This document shows, piece by piece, positions 1-10,271 of a DNA stretch of 64,000 nucleotides. The stretch's first letter is position 1. Each line of letters begins with the position of its first letter. Below the pieces are notes generated by a model. The model worked only from the letters and a program-made list of their open reading frames with translations. It was not told where the DNA came from and did not search any database. Position numbers and translations under genes: made by a program. The stretch comes from Apoda limacodes (taxonomy: Eukaryota; Arthropoda; Insecta; Lepidoptera; Limacodidae): contig OX291545.1 of assembly GCA_946406115.1 (NCBI GenBank), forward strand, positions 3,410,001-3,474,000, given 5' to 3'.

Positions 1-86
1 ACCCCCGTGACGAGCGCGCGCCGCGCCGGGACCGTGACGCACCCGACGAGTACGCCCCCTCGCGGCGCGCGCTGAACGCCGTCTAG
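1..86 (+). CDS. 3'-terminal coding exon of an unidentified gene (C-terminal 27 codons, partial)
   Basis: Reading from base 3, the frame is open for 27 codons and ends with TAG at 84-86. The deduced tail is strongly charged, rich in Arg and Asp, and ends in ALNAV. The stretch is about 75 percent GC, in sharp contrast with the AT-rich sequence that follows, and a 3' UTR with a poly(A) signal comes after it. This is the usual look of a last coding exon in this genome. The splice acceptor and all upstream exons lie outside the window, so the family cannot be named. The other two forward frames also lack a better candidate: frame 1 stops at 73 and frame 2 stops within the first codons. The gene points towards the rau-like gene, so the two are convergent with transposons between them. 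Confidence 0.5.
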   Translation, partial: PRDERAPRRDRDAPDEYAPSRRALNAV

Positions 87-560
87 CCCGTGCCTTCCGC
101 GACTGCGTGTAACGTGGTGCTTTCTTTGAGACCTATTTTGCGGTTTCGCGTATCTTTAATGTTTTCGTTGTCGGGTTTATTGGGAGGCTGTTTCGATTCG
201 CTGAGCTTTAGTGGCACGCTTGAACGCGGCTCCACGACTGACTGTGTGCGTGTGTCGCGTTATCCTTCGTGTGTGTGAGTGTTTGTTTGTGTGGGGCCGG
301 AACTGTGGACGGCTTCTTGTCGATACGATGTCGGAGAGAGATTAACGTTAGGTAAGAGTACGGAACCACTGGTCGCACTCGATAGTTCGGAGCTCGCGTC
401 AAATGTAAAAATTCTACATAATAATAATAATTTTAATACCGTTAGATATTATTCATTTTCCATTTTGAACATACGTACTCTGTAATTATATTGCATCGTC
501 TGTACTTCATATCTGTACTTCATGGTTGCAATCATTTGTAAATAAAATACTTTATATCGA
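87..560 (+). other. 3' UTR of the gene ending at 86
   Basis: The sequence falls quickly from GC-rich to AT-rich after the stop codon and has no long credible frame. An AATAAA hexamer at 541-546 is preceded by a T/A-rich stretch and is the first good poly(A) signal after the stop. The short open frames at 90-485 have no coding character and are read here as UTR. Confidence 0.4.
541..546 (+). terminator. poly(A) signal AATAAA
   Basis: A canonical hexamer about 455 bases after the TAG stop. It lies about 85 bases before the left end of the pogo element, so the transposon landed just downstream of this gene. Confidence 0.4.
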
Positions 561-1441
561 GCTAAACGTTGAATTATTTCAGCCTCAAATTATAATGAAT
601 TATTCATGTCTATTAATTTATTCTACCTAGGGTTAAACACCCAATTATCGACACTTTAACGTCGAGATTCGAGCATCTTTTTAAATATCTGGTTTCTTTA
701 TGATGATACATGGTTCTTTATTGCACTGAGTGAAATTTTAGGCTTCATTCTATATTATTTAACAGTAAAAAGAAGTGTAATACTAATAACTTAGGAAATA
801 AGACGAGATAGATTTAGGCTCTTTTTAGCCTAGTTATCGACTGCAAAATTCTATATATCGACACCCAGTAATCGACATGTTCCAATAATCGTGATCTAGT
901 AATCAACATATCCTATTTATCGTCATCCAAATATCGACCTAACTTCGAACACTATTCCCGAATAAAAGTCTTACTCAGTCTTTTAATCATTTTAATTCGC
1001 TAAATAAAAACAAGGACATGTTGGCATGTAATGCTTTGGTAATTGTAGTACTTAAGTAACTAATAATTTTAAAGCTATGGTGTTAATGTTTTAATTTTTT
1101 TAATCTTCTATATTATAAAATAGTTTTTTCTTATTTATTATGTCAACTTTTAATCACATTTTTGTTACTTAAGTAGGTTACTAATACTAAGTTTCATCTA
1201 CTTGCTTAATACTAATCAACAAAACTTAATGAGATCTTCTCAGTGGCATATAAAATTAACATACTTTTCATGATATTTCCACTTGGAATTACATTATTAT
1301 TAAGTAGGTACCTATTTATTATTTAATAATAAATTTATGGCAGGTTTTGATCACAGACACGTTTTAGTCTACCACTTAATTAATAGTTGTTTGGCTTAAA
1401 AATCTATAAAACAAATAAAGTTAAATGTTTTCTGAAGAACA

Positions 1442-4231
1442 TTAAATTAAAAACATTACATTGTGAAAGGCAGATATTCTTTCATTTCTGGTATTGTATA
1501 AAAAACCTCTTTTATTGCATAGCGTTGGTTTTGAAATTGCTTTGACTATGTCAGACTTTTGGTACCAGATTTTATCTTCTTTTTCCGGCCATTTGAACGT
1601 GTTACCCACAGAAAAGGTCAAGGTGCTAATTTCAAATTTGTTATTATCAACATTTTTAATTTCGCCTGGGAAAAATTCTCCTTCGTATTGGATTATAACA
1701 TAATCTCCACTAGAATATATTTTTTCTGGCTTAGAATATTTGCTCACTGGTATATCTTCGTCTGTTAGTTCTTGATCGATTTCCATGTTGTAGCTATCAT
1801 CACTTTCTGCATAATTTACCTCGGTGTCTGTATTGTCCGACGATGTATCATTTGGTTTCGGTTTTGGTGTTGTATTTTGTTTTTTCTTCTTATGTTCTTT
1901 ATCTTTTATTCTATTTTGCTTTTTGTTTTCCATTTCTCTCTATTTTAACTGTCTTTTCTCTACTCTTTCTTGGGCTTTAATTTCTTTTAGTTTTGCTGCT
2001 TCTCTTTTTTGGTTCTCTTTCACTTCGTGATAATCCCTCCACGTTTTACTTGTGATGGCAGAAGGAATTTTTTCTTTTAATTTTCTTTTTTTCCCTTTTT
2101 TATCTTCATCTTCTCCGGGCCAAAATAAATTTCGTTTAAATGGCGATGGAATATGTGTATTTCCCACTTTATTTGCAACAGTTTTTGATGTATTAGTGCT
2201 TATCATCTCTTTTAAAGGTGTTTTTTCTGCAGCACTTTGAAGAACATACATTGAAGAAGTTGAAGATATCTGAAGTAAACCTCTTGCTTGCTTCGATGAA
2301 CTTGGCTGATTAATTATCAATTAATCAGCCAAGTTCATCGAAGCTTCATTAGACTTTTCTCTAGATTCAAGTGTGATCGTCTCTTTTGAAGATATTATTT
2401 CTACTACAGAATTCTGATTGAGGGTAAATGTTGAAGTGCAGGCATTGGCAGCTGTCTGAAGTGGATTTACTAATTGGTTGGAAGAACTTTGCTCATTCAC
2501 AATTAACACATCATTAAAGTTTTCTTTTGGTTCGGGTCTGGTCGTCTCATTTACAGGTGTGGATTCTGCCGTAGCTGAAGTTGAAGAGCAAGATGTCGAA
2601 GGTATTGTAACTGAATCTGTTATCTTAGAACAACTCGGCTTATCAATAATTGAGGTGTTATTTGTTGTTTCTTTTGATTCTTGTCCACTAGTTAGGTTTG
2701 TCAGTATATTCGATGTAGAATTATTATATGTTCTGGTTTCATTTAAAGGACCTGAATTTGCACCATTGTTATCACAATTTTCCACTAGATTGGAAACATC
2801 TTCTTGAATCAAGTTAATTTCAGCTTGTACTGATCGTTCAACAACGTGAGCTGTACGTTGAACTCTCTGTTTATTGCTAGCCCATATTATATACAGTGAC
2901 GTGTCTTCCTCATTTAACCGAGCAATTAATTCATCTCGACCTTTATAAAAGAGTTCATTGAAAAACTGCAACTTTTCTGTCCCCAATTTTGCCACTATTT
3001 CCTTTTCCAAGAAATTAACAAAGAGTGCCTGTTCTGTTGCAACTTGCGGGTTTTGTCGAGATTTTATTTTAGTTAGATCGATGTAGTCTGGGCCAAAAGG
3101 ATACAAACCGCCAGCGCGAAAACCATTCTTAATGGAATCATCAGTAAGCGATTGCAACGCTGTTTTAAGGACAGGGGCAAATTTATCTTTTGTTAAATTG
3201 TGTCCTAAGTTTTGTAGTTTCCAGTCCTTTACTGTTTTTTTCCAGAATGATTTCAGTGGTCTGAATATAGCCAAATCCATTGGCTGTAAAATGTGCGTAC
3301 TGTTTGGGTGTAATGCTATGATTTCTATGCCATTTTGAGCACAAAACATCGACAAATGCAGGGTCATATGCGATCGATGACCGTCCAAAAAGAACACTAC
3401 GGGTTTTTGGATATTTTGCTGTAATAACCATGGATCAAAAACGTTCGCTATGTATTCATAAAACGTGCTGCCACACATCCAGCCACTCTGTGAACGTCCA
3501 ATTGCCCAATCTTCAGGAAACTGGGATGAAATTATGGCCGGGATTCTCTCATATGCAAATACTACCATGGGTGGTGCCAATTGTCCAGCGGCATTTCCAG
3601 TAATTAGTACTGTCAAATTATGTTTTTCGTCTCCGGAGGATTGGTAGATATGTTTGTCACCTTTTTTTGCAAGAACTTTACCAGCCTTAGGCGACAAAAA
3701 AAAGGCACTTTCGTCTGTGTTGAATATTCTTGCCGGCTGTTCTAATACATCTTTGAGATCATTTTCGCGTAGATAAGATTCAACTTCTTCAAACCACCGC
3801 CTTATATGCTCTTCTGTAACAGCATCTCGAGCTGTCGTTTAATTTTGTGCCGTTCTCTCAGACAATATAGGATGTCTGTTTAGAAAAAGGTTGTACCATT
3901 TCTTGCCCGGTCTATTGTCAGTAAATGGGGTTGTTTTATCCTGATCAATTATGATACGTTGTACGCTATCGAGGAGCTCATCTCTAGTAACGGGAATGTG
4001 TTTTTCAGCCATTTCAAGTACCCATTTTTCTAAAATAGCCTCCTCTTCCGTTGACAAATATGTTTTAGGGCCCATGGAACATTCAACTGGAGTCTTACCA
4101 GAAATCTTATCATGTAATGTAATTCGGGGTACACCAAACTTCTTTGCAGCAGTTGCAGTTTTCTCACCTTTTCTGACTGCTTCTACCGCCTGGGCCATTT
4201 GAAGAGGCGTGTAATTTTTTTTAGGCGCCAT
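1442..4231 (-). pseudogene. pogo-like transposase, one continuous frame with three in-frame stops
   Basis: The frame from ATG at 4231 to the final stop at 1442 is 930 codons with no frameshift. It is interrupted only by TAA at 3839-3841 (codon 131), TAA at 2321-2323 (codon 637) and TAG at 1940-1942 (codon 764). Residues 5-55 form a psq/CENP-B N-terminal helix-turn-helix (key block AAKKFGVPRITLHDKISG). Residues 60-128 are the second CENP-B-type HTH (GKKWYNLFLNRHP). The DDE_1 nuclease fold follows, with putative catalytic Asp173 (in NTDES), Asp283 (in FLDGH) and Asp319 (in LQPMD), a DD35D spacing. After residue 380 comes a Ser/Thr/Asn-rich linker, a Lys-rich basic stretch (about 690-790), and a C-terminal module with GDYVIIQYEGEFFPGEI, a Tudor/SH3-like pattern by inference only. 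The family assignment is firm; activity is unlikely as the sequence stands. Confidence 0.85.
2290..2344. repeat. perfect 26-bp inverted repeat with 3-base loop inside the transposase frame
   Basis: Bases 2290-2315 are the exact reverse complement of 2319-2344, with ATC between them. The second in-frame stop of the transposase (2321-2323) lies inside the right arm. The hairpin therefore coincides with the break between the DDE/linker part and the basic C-terminal part. Confidence 0.9.
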
Positions 4232-4910
4232 GCCTGCAACCTGCAAATAATGTCGGTTACTGGGACATGTAGGCTAGCATATAGAATATCCAATCATCGA
4301 CACACCGCTGTCGGTCATTGGAACGTATGGGATATCCAATCATCGACACGGCTGTCGATCATTGGAAGCAATTTGAATAAAAGGCTTATATATTTAGAGT
4401 GCTGAACAAGCTTAGCTCAATAATATAATATAATAGAGTGCACAAAATAAAATAAAAAAATGTTTCGACATTTGTCGAAGATTAGAAAACGGAAAAAAAA
4501 TATCTCCAATTACCGACAGGCGTGTTTTGACATTTTAATATAACCTCACCCTTCTAATGAAATTATTAAAAAGTTGTGAATGTCTATCCTAATTTCATAA
4601 ATAACTAACATTTTCGATAAAGCAAAACATTTAAAAGTTATGGGCAATAAAACTTACTCACCCCCTTAACGATTTCACTAATAAAACTGGATTTCTTTCG
4701 AGATCTACCGCGGACGAAACATATCATTACGCAATTTTGTACAAAATGGCCGAATGTATGAAACGTCATCCGCAATGACAGCTAGATAACCCTGGTCTAT
4801 AGTTTATGCTTCGAATGCGTTCAGAAGTCAGAAAATATTCTTATTTTATTTTGAAAACTTTTTCAATGTCGGACCTTGGTGCCTTGTCGAAGATTGGGTG
4901 TTTTACCTTA

Positions 4911-5850
4911 CTTATAAGCTTTTATATCAGACTCATTGTTCCCCGCGGTTTTCCTCGCAGAAAATACAATTTCTATGGGAACTCTTAACTGGAATAAAAA
5001 CTTATATAGATGTAACCCCATACATGTTATGCATTAAACTTTGCATTAAATGTTATTGCAAAGTTTTCCAATTTAAGTATTTGAGGAGTATAAAAACTTT
5101 TTATTTCCTATTTACAGAAGTACGGAAGTGAGTGATTTCGACTATTACTTGTTTAATTTGTGTAACTTCTTGCGTATTTACATGTACGAAACACAGTCTT
5201 GGATGTTCACCGGGGTAGGGGCTCAGCCAGGCTAGCGGCCCTAGACGCCCAGTATCCCAGGGGCTCTACCTATCGAGCTACCCCGATCACCTGCTAAACG
5301 GTAGACCAAAATAGGATTTTTGAAAATGACGCAAGTGGAAATTCTTCTATGCGCTCTGAGGCTTCCGGTCTACTTAATTTATTAGACTTACAATGGGAAC
5401 TTGCTTTCTGGCTCTTCACTGGAATGACATCTTAGAATGATTAAACAAAGTGATAAGCTATTGAAATATCCGATGAAAATACCTTTACGACATACAGAGT
5501 AAACACAAGCGCAAAGTCCAGTTCAACGATATGTCGAGGGACATTTTCAGAGTTACCATTTTAAACATCAGTGTAGACTAAGTGGAAAGTTTGACTTATG
5601 AAGCTACATCGTGTGGAATTTAAAGACATCCGTCAACCTTACAACTTTCTTTCCAAGGGATTTAGATGGTACTACCTTAAACGAGTGTTTGCACCTGCGA
5701 GGCGCGTGTCACCTGTCGTTGGGTGTGGTTATAGAGTTACCGCTTATTGAAGCTACACAAATACTTATCACAAAAAGGATTTTTGGCTATTTATCCAATG
5801 CGCTCCGTATGATTCTATTCGATTAATAGAATGAAAATAAAGGATGGGAC
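4911..5850. other. no gene seen; contains a tRNA-like patch at about 5210-5285
   Basis: No open frame with coding character is present. On the minus strand near 5285-5210 there is a GGGGTAGCTCGATAGG segment that resembles a tRNA A-box, but no matching B-box follows, so it is at most a decayed SINE head. Confidence 0.3.
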
Positions 5851-5856
5851 GGCCAC

Positions 5857-6020
5857 GTAGGCCGGTGACATGTAGGCTGGTTACATGTAGGCCGGTGACA
5901 TGCAGGCCAGTGACATGCAAGGCGGTGATAAGTAGGCCAGTGGCATGCAGGCCGTGGCATGTAGGCTGGTTACATGTAGGCCGGTGACATGCAGACCGAT
6001 AATATGCAGGCCGGTCACAT
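5857..6020. repeat. 15-bp minisatellite (GGCCGGTGACATGTA-like), about 11 copies
   Basis: The GGCCGGTGACATG core recurs about every 15 bases with substitutions. Because 15 is divisible by three, the reverse strand is open and gives a false repetitive peptide. Confidence 0.85.
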
Positions 6021-6653
6021 GGGTCGCCGGTCATAAAAATGTCTCTTTTGCGTAGCGGTGACAAACATAGGACAGACGGCATTATTTCTGTTTTTATATA
6101 TATATAGTAATTAAGGTCGTTTAAAAATTATACTGTATTTTCTGTACCAGTGCATTTTATTTTCTGAATTCCCAAAACGGCTTCAGGATATAAATAATCT
6201 CAAATTGATATACTTCCCACGGTAATATTTTTTCTTCCTACGAACGTGTTCTTTGCGTCACATTTATTGTAAGCCTCCAGTCAAGTGATCGTAACGAAAT
6301 CCGTATTGCCGGCCGCTGACTTGATTGTATTTTTCTAGTTATCTTAAAAGTTGTGTGTGGATCACATGCAACCTTTAATAGTCTGTAGTTCGATGTACTG
6401 ATCTTTCGCCCGGGTGCACATTGAAGGAGGAAATTACCTAGTGTGGTACCTTAGAAAGCGCAAAAGGGGGCGGAAGTACCTACAGGACATAACTCAGGAG
6501 CACCCTAAGCCGTTCGACCTAGTCGACTTTACACTTTAAAAAAGCAACTCCTGCCAGACCTTCTGCTGTGTTATGTTATGGATTTCTGTATAAAGTAAAT
6601 TTTATCGCACCACGAAGTGGTAGGTGGAATAGCGCCTTCGTCGTTCAAATCGT
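6021..6653. other. intergenic, no gene seen
   Basis: AT-rich sequence without a long open frame, a recognisable RNA gene or an obvious transposon end. Confidence 0.3.
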
Positions 6654-6656
6654 TAA

Positions 6657-8190
6657 TTGCAGATAGCACTACCAGCCGCACTACTGGTAGTGCTGTTTAC
6701 AAATGCTAGCACTGCCATGGCACCGTTCAAATGTTTAATAGCACAATCGAGGAAAAAAATATAAAAAGAAACCGGCCAAGTGCGAGAAGGAGTTCCGTAC
6801 GATCTAACAAGATTGACGTGTGTTTGTATATCGATGGATTGACGACGAAAAGATAGTTTTTCCCCACCGACCAACTGAACGACACAACTAGTGCGGTCGG
6901 TGGGATATGTCGAGCTTTTATAGTCGTTTTAGTTTTTTATTTTCAATGTTATTGCAAGTACAGCTGTCAAATTAGAAAAATGATCGATCTCATCAAGATC
7001 TTCATTTAAGATGACAGCTGTCAAACTAGAAAAGGCTTCATCTCTGTAAATATTCATCTTAGACTAGCAGTTTCTTTACAGAAATAATAGATCTCATCAA
7101 GATCTTTATTTTCGATGACAGCTGTCAAACTAGAAAGAGCTATATCTCCCTAACTATTGATCTTAGACTAGCAGTTTCCTTGCAAAAATGATAGATCTCA
7201 TCAAGATCTTTATTTTTTTTGACAGCTGTCAAACTATAAAGAGCTATAGTTCCCTAACTATTGATCTTAGACTGGCAGTTTCCGTGCAGAAATGATAGAT
7301 CTCATCAAGATCTTGATTTTTGATGACAGCTGTCAAACTAGAAAGAGCTATATCTCCCTAACTATTGATCAAAGACTAGCAGTTTCCTTGCAGGGATGAT
7401 CGATCTCATCAAGATCTTTATTTTTGATGACAGCTGTCAAACTAGAAAGAGCTATATCTCCCTAACTATTGATCTTAGACTAGCAGTTTCCTTGCAAAAA
7501 TGATAGATCTCATCAAGATCTTAATTTTTGATGACAGCTGTCAAACTAGAAAGAGCTATATCTCCCTAACTATTGAGCTTAGACTAGCAGTTTCCTTGCA
7601 AAAATGATAGATCTCATCAAGATCTATATTTCAGATGACAGCTGTCAAACCAAAAACTGCATTATCACCGAAAGTCCAAAACATGTTATTCGAAATGAAT
7701 ATTAATAAGATCTATCACATCTGTGAAGAACCTACTAGTCTACGATTCAAGTTACGGAGATAAAGCCGATTCTAGTTTGACAGCTATCATCTGAAATGAA
7801 GATTTTGATGAGAACCATCATTTCTACAATGAAACTGCTAGTCTAAGATCAATAGTTAGAGAGATAAAGATCTTTATAGTTCGACAACTGTCATTGAAAA
7901 TAAAGATCTTGATGAGATATATCATTTCTCCAAGGAAACTGCTAGTCTAAGATTAATAAGTAGGAGGGTGTAGCCCTTTCAAGTTTAACAGCTGTAATCA
8001 GAAATAAATAATGATATTGAAATTTAGTTTAAAAAAATAATAAAAAATGAAAAAAAATCCTAGTGATTAACAAATCAACCCTGGCACAGTATTTTTGTTC
8101 ACGACTGTACTTTAAAATATTTGAATGTCTGGTAGTGCTGTTTTTTGTAAATAGCACTACCAGTAGTGCGGCTAGTAGTGCTATCTGCAA
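6657..8190. mobile_element. non-autonomous TIR transposon, 1534 bp, TAA target duplication, carrying an internal satellite
   Basis: The left end TTGCAGATAGCACTACCAGC and the reverse complement of the right end match over about 45 bases with few differences. Both ends contain an internal small palindrome (CACTACTGGTAGTGC). TAA flanks both sides (6654-6656 and 8191-8193), which fits PIF/Harbinger-like TWA target choice. No transposase is encoded. The interior is the 104-bp array at 6959-7680 followed by inverted, diverged copies of the same unit up to about 8000. The superfamily is inferred from the 3-bp duplication only. Confidence 0.75.
6959..7680. repeat. 104-bp tandem array; eight CAGCTG landmarks, seven of them phased at exactly 104 bp
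   Basis: The CAGCTG of each unit falls at 7015, 7119, 7223, 7327, 7431, 7535 and 7639, exactly 104 bases apart, preceded by a diverged half-unit at 6961. Each unit contains the 12-base palindrome TGACAGCTGTCA and a GATCTCATCAAGATC near-palindrome. From about 7690 to 8000 the same unit recurs in inverted orientation with more substitutions. Confidence 0.95.
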
Positions 8191-9380
8191 TAAACAGTTC
8201 AAATTAGAGTTTGCGCAATGAGACTTCGAGTAAAGGACTCGAACAATACAAAATGACGTGTACAAAACAAAATAGTTATTTTCTAAAAGTGTAATTTATT
8301 TAAAGCGGATATCCTATACTCTACTAAGTACTATTAATCCTAAGAGTTCCAGTGAAAACATAAATAAAAACATTTTTCTTGAAAATTTTCTTTTTATTAC
8401 AGTTTCTTTTTAATAACTATAATAAATTCGATGACAAATAACTCCGACCTAGTAGGGAGGTTTGCTATTGCTTCCCTTTTCACAAAGAATTAAAATAGCA
8501 GTAGTCCAGATCTTTTCTTTACCTTATGGAAAATATTATTGTTCATGTATTAATCTTAACTCGTACAAAACAAAAACCTCGTCTCCTATGACCTTGACCT
8601 TAGATTTTAATAGTCGCGTACACCCTACCATATGTAGGTCTTGAGACAACTTTAAGGATTTTTTTATACCACTAAGTTGGTAAACAAGCTTACGGCCCGC
8701 CTGATGGTAAGCGGTCACCGTAGCCAATGGACGCTTGCAACACCAGGGGTATCTATCACTCGCGCGTTACGACCCTTTAGAAATCTGATTAATTCTTTCT
8801 TGAAGAACCCCATACTGTGGTCCTTGGAAAAAACGAAAAAAAAAAATAGGATGTCAAAATACAAGTTTATACGAGTTTGTACAAGTTTATACTGCCTTTG
8901 AAAGTGACACTTTTAGAACAACTTTAATAAAAAATGTTTATGGTTATAGTTTTAATAACCGAAAAAGAGATGGCGCAAAATAAACTACAAACCTGAGTAA
9001 TCAATTGCTGTTACAAAAGTTTTTTTGTGGTGTCGAAATATATAATTGGATATAAACACCACAATAATAAATAACAACGAACTATAATACTATCGTTTCA
9101 ATTACGACATCACTTTAAATACATTAACAACAGTTCGTATAAATCCAGACCCGAACTCTGCTATTTTCTCCCTTGTGTACTTTACTTTTCCCACACAAAA
9201 ATAAATTAAACATTACAAATGAATAACAGAAATATGTCTAATTTTATATATTCTCGCTCGTCTGCCTCTTTGGTCTCTACTAGCTAATTATATTAACTTT
9301 ATACACAACATTCCACATAAACAACTGTATTGATTTAGTTCTAAATAATAACTAAACACATATCAAATTCTTGACAAAGA
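8191..9380. other. intergenic; interspersed-repeat fragment at about 8675-8830
   Basis: The stretch around 8690-8780 (ACGGCCCGCCTGATGGTAAG and what follows) is a dispersed repeat I know from lepidopteran genomes. No open frame or RNA gene was seen elsewhere in this region. Confidence 0.45.
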
Positions 9381-9383
9381 ACT

Positions 9384-9597
9384 GAGGGCCATCTATTTAA
9401 TACGTCACGCGTTTAGGGGGTCATTTAATACGTCACGCGTTTAGGGGGTCATTTAATACGTCACGCGTTTAGGGGATCATTCAAAGTGTGACAAAGGGAA
9501 ATTGTTCATACTAAAATTGGGTAAAAAGCATGTGAAGTGGGGAAGGGGCGTCTTTAATTAGAGAAATTGACGTGACGTACTAAACGGATGGCCCCTC
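9384..9597. mobile_element. short inverted-repeat element (MITE-like) with a 28-bp repeat at its left end
   Basis: The left end GGGCCATCTATTTAATACGT and the reverse complement of the right end (GGGCCATCCGTTTAGTACGT) match over about 27 bases with a few differences. Three tandem 28-bp copies of the left-end sequence occur at 9394-9478. No clear target duplication was found. It lies 270 bp beyond the poly(A) signal of the rau-like gene. Confidence 0.6.
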
Positions 9598-9863
9598 CAT
9601 TTCTCCAGATCTGATTTGACAAAGTACTTATCTGATTTGAAGGGAAATAAAAATATTAAGAAGACTAGAACACAAATACTTGACAAAAATATAAGTTAAT
9701 GATATTCGATCAAGTCAACTATATCTTCACATTCTACCGTGAACTATCCACGAATGGAAAGTAAGTCTCTTTGGTGTCACTCTTATAGAGGTTAATGTCC
9801 TGAACATCCCTGAGTTTATGGCGAAACGACCAACTTCTCTATTTACACTAAACATCATCAATT

Positions 9864-9869
9864 TTTATT
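9864..9869 (-). terminator. poly(A) signal of the rau-like gene
   Basis: Minus-strand AATAAA about 100 bases downstream of the TGA stop at 9969-9971. It is the first canonical hexamer after the stop. Confidence 0.55.
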
Positions 9870-9968
9870 TACACTACACAACAGTCGTTTTTTCACTGTC
9901 CGAGCTCTAAGCTTGCCTTTTTCAGTCACTAAACATTTTCTGCCAAATCTGACTAGATTGACGGCTAG

Positions 9969-10271
9969 TCAGATATACAGATAATCGTTTTTAGTTTCCC
10001 TGCAGTAACTGATACTAGGGAACTTATACACTGGGCTGTAGCGCACTTCGCCATCTGATTCTAAGGAGAGAGCCGACAGCGCTCTGGAGGGTTCTTCTTC
10101 TTCTTCCTGAGGTTCCACAGGAGCGGGGATACTTCGTGGGGGAAGCGGCGGGGCACGTGGATTCCTCCGAACCCTGAAGTGGCAATCGGAGTCCTCTGGC
10201 CACGACCGCTGCACCATGAGGGGCAAGTCGTCCGGATGTAACTTGCGCTCGTACTCTTGTGAAGGACAAAC
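9969..10271 (-). CDS. rau: rau-like gene, terminal coding exon 4 (end of RA2, SH3-ligand-like motif, tail)
   Basis: The acceptor is CCGTTTTAG at 10272-10280, and the frame is open for 100 codons to TGA at 9969-9971. It completes RA2 (PLMVQRSWPEDSDCHFRV) and adds the Pro-rich, acidic and Tyr-rich tail. An alternative donor-like GTATAAGT lies at about 10026-10033, so a longer spliced tail cannot be excluded. The poly(A) signal 100 bases beyond the stop favours a terminal exon. Confidence 0.75.
   Translation of the reverse strand, partial: VCPSQEYERKLHPDDLPLMVQRSWPEDSDCHFRVRRNPRAPPLPPRSIPAPVEPQEEEEEPSRALSALSLESDGEVRYSPVYKFPSISYCRETKNDYLYI

Larger units (their letters stand above)
630..4908 (-). 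mobile_element. pogo/Tigger-type DNA transposon (Tc1/mariner superfamily), 4279 bp, nearly complete
   Basis: The left end begins GGGTTAAACACCCAA at 630. The right end, read on the opposite strand from 4908, begins AGGTAAAACACCCAA. About 20 of 24 terminal positions match, including a shared TCGACA block. Each end is flanked by TA (628-629 and 4909-4910), the target duplication expected of this superfamily. The element encodes a CENP-B-like transposase on the minus strand (1442-4231). Both flanks carry many ATCGACA-type motifs (about 645-940 and 4290-4520), which look like subterminal transposase-binding repeats. At 4.3 kb it is longer than classical pogo (about 2 kb), mainly because of a long C-terminal region and long non-coding ends. 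Confidence 0.85.

Noticed and set aside
1494..2807. Several + strand open frames over the transposon
   Set aside because: They are antisense shadows of the pogo transposase frame.
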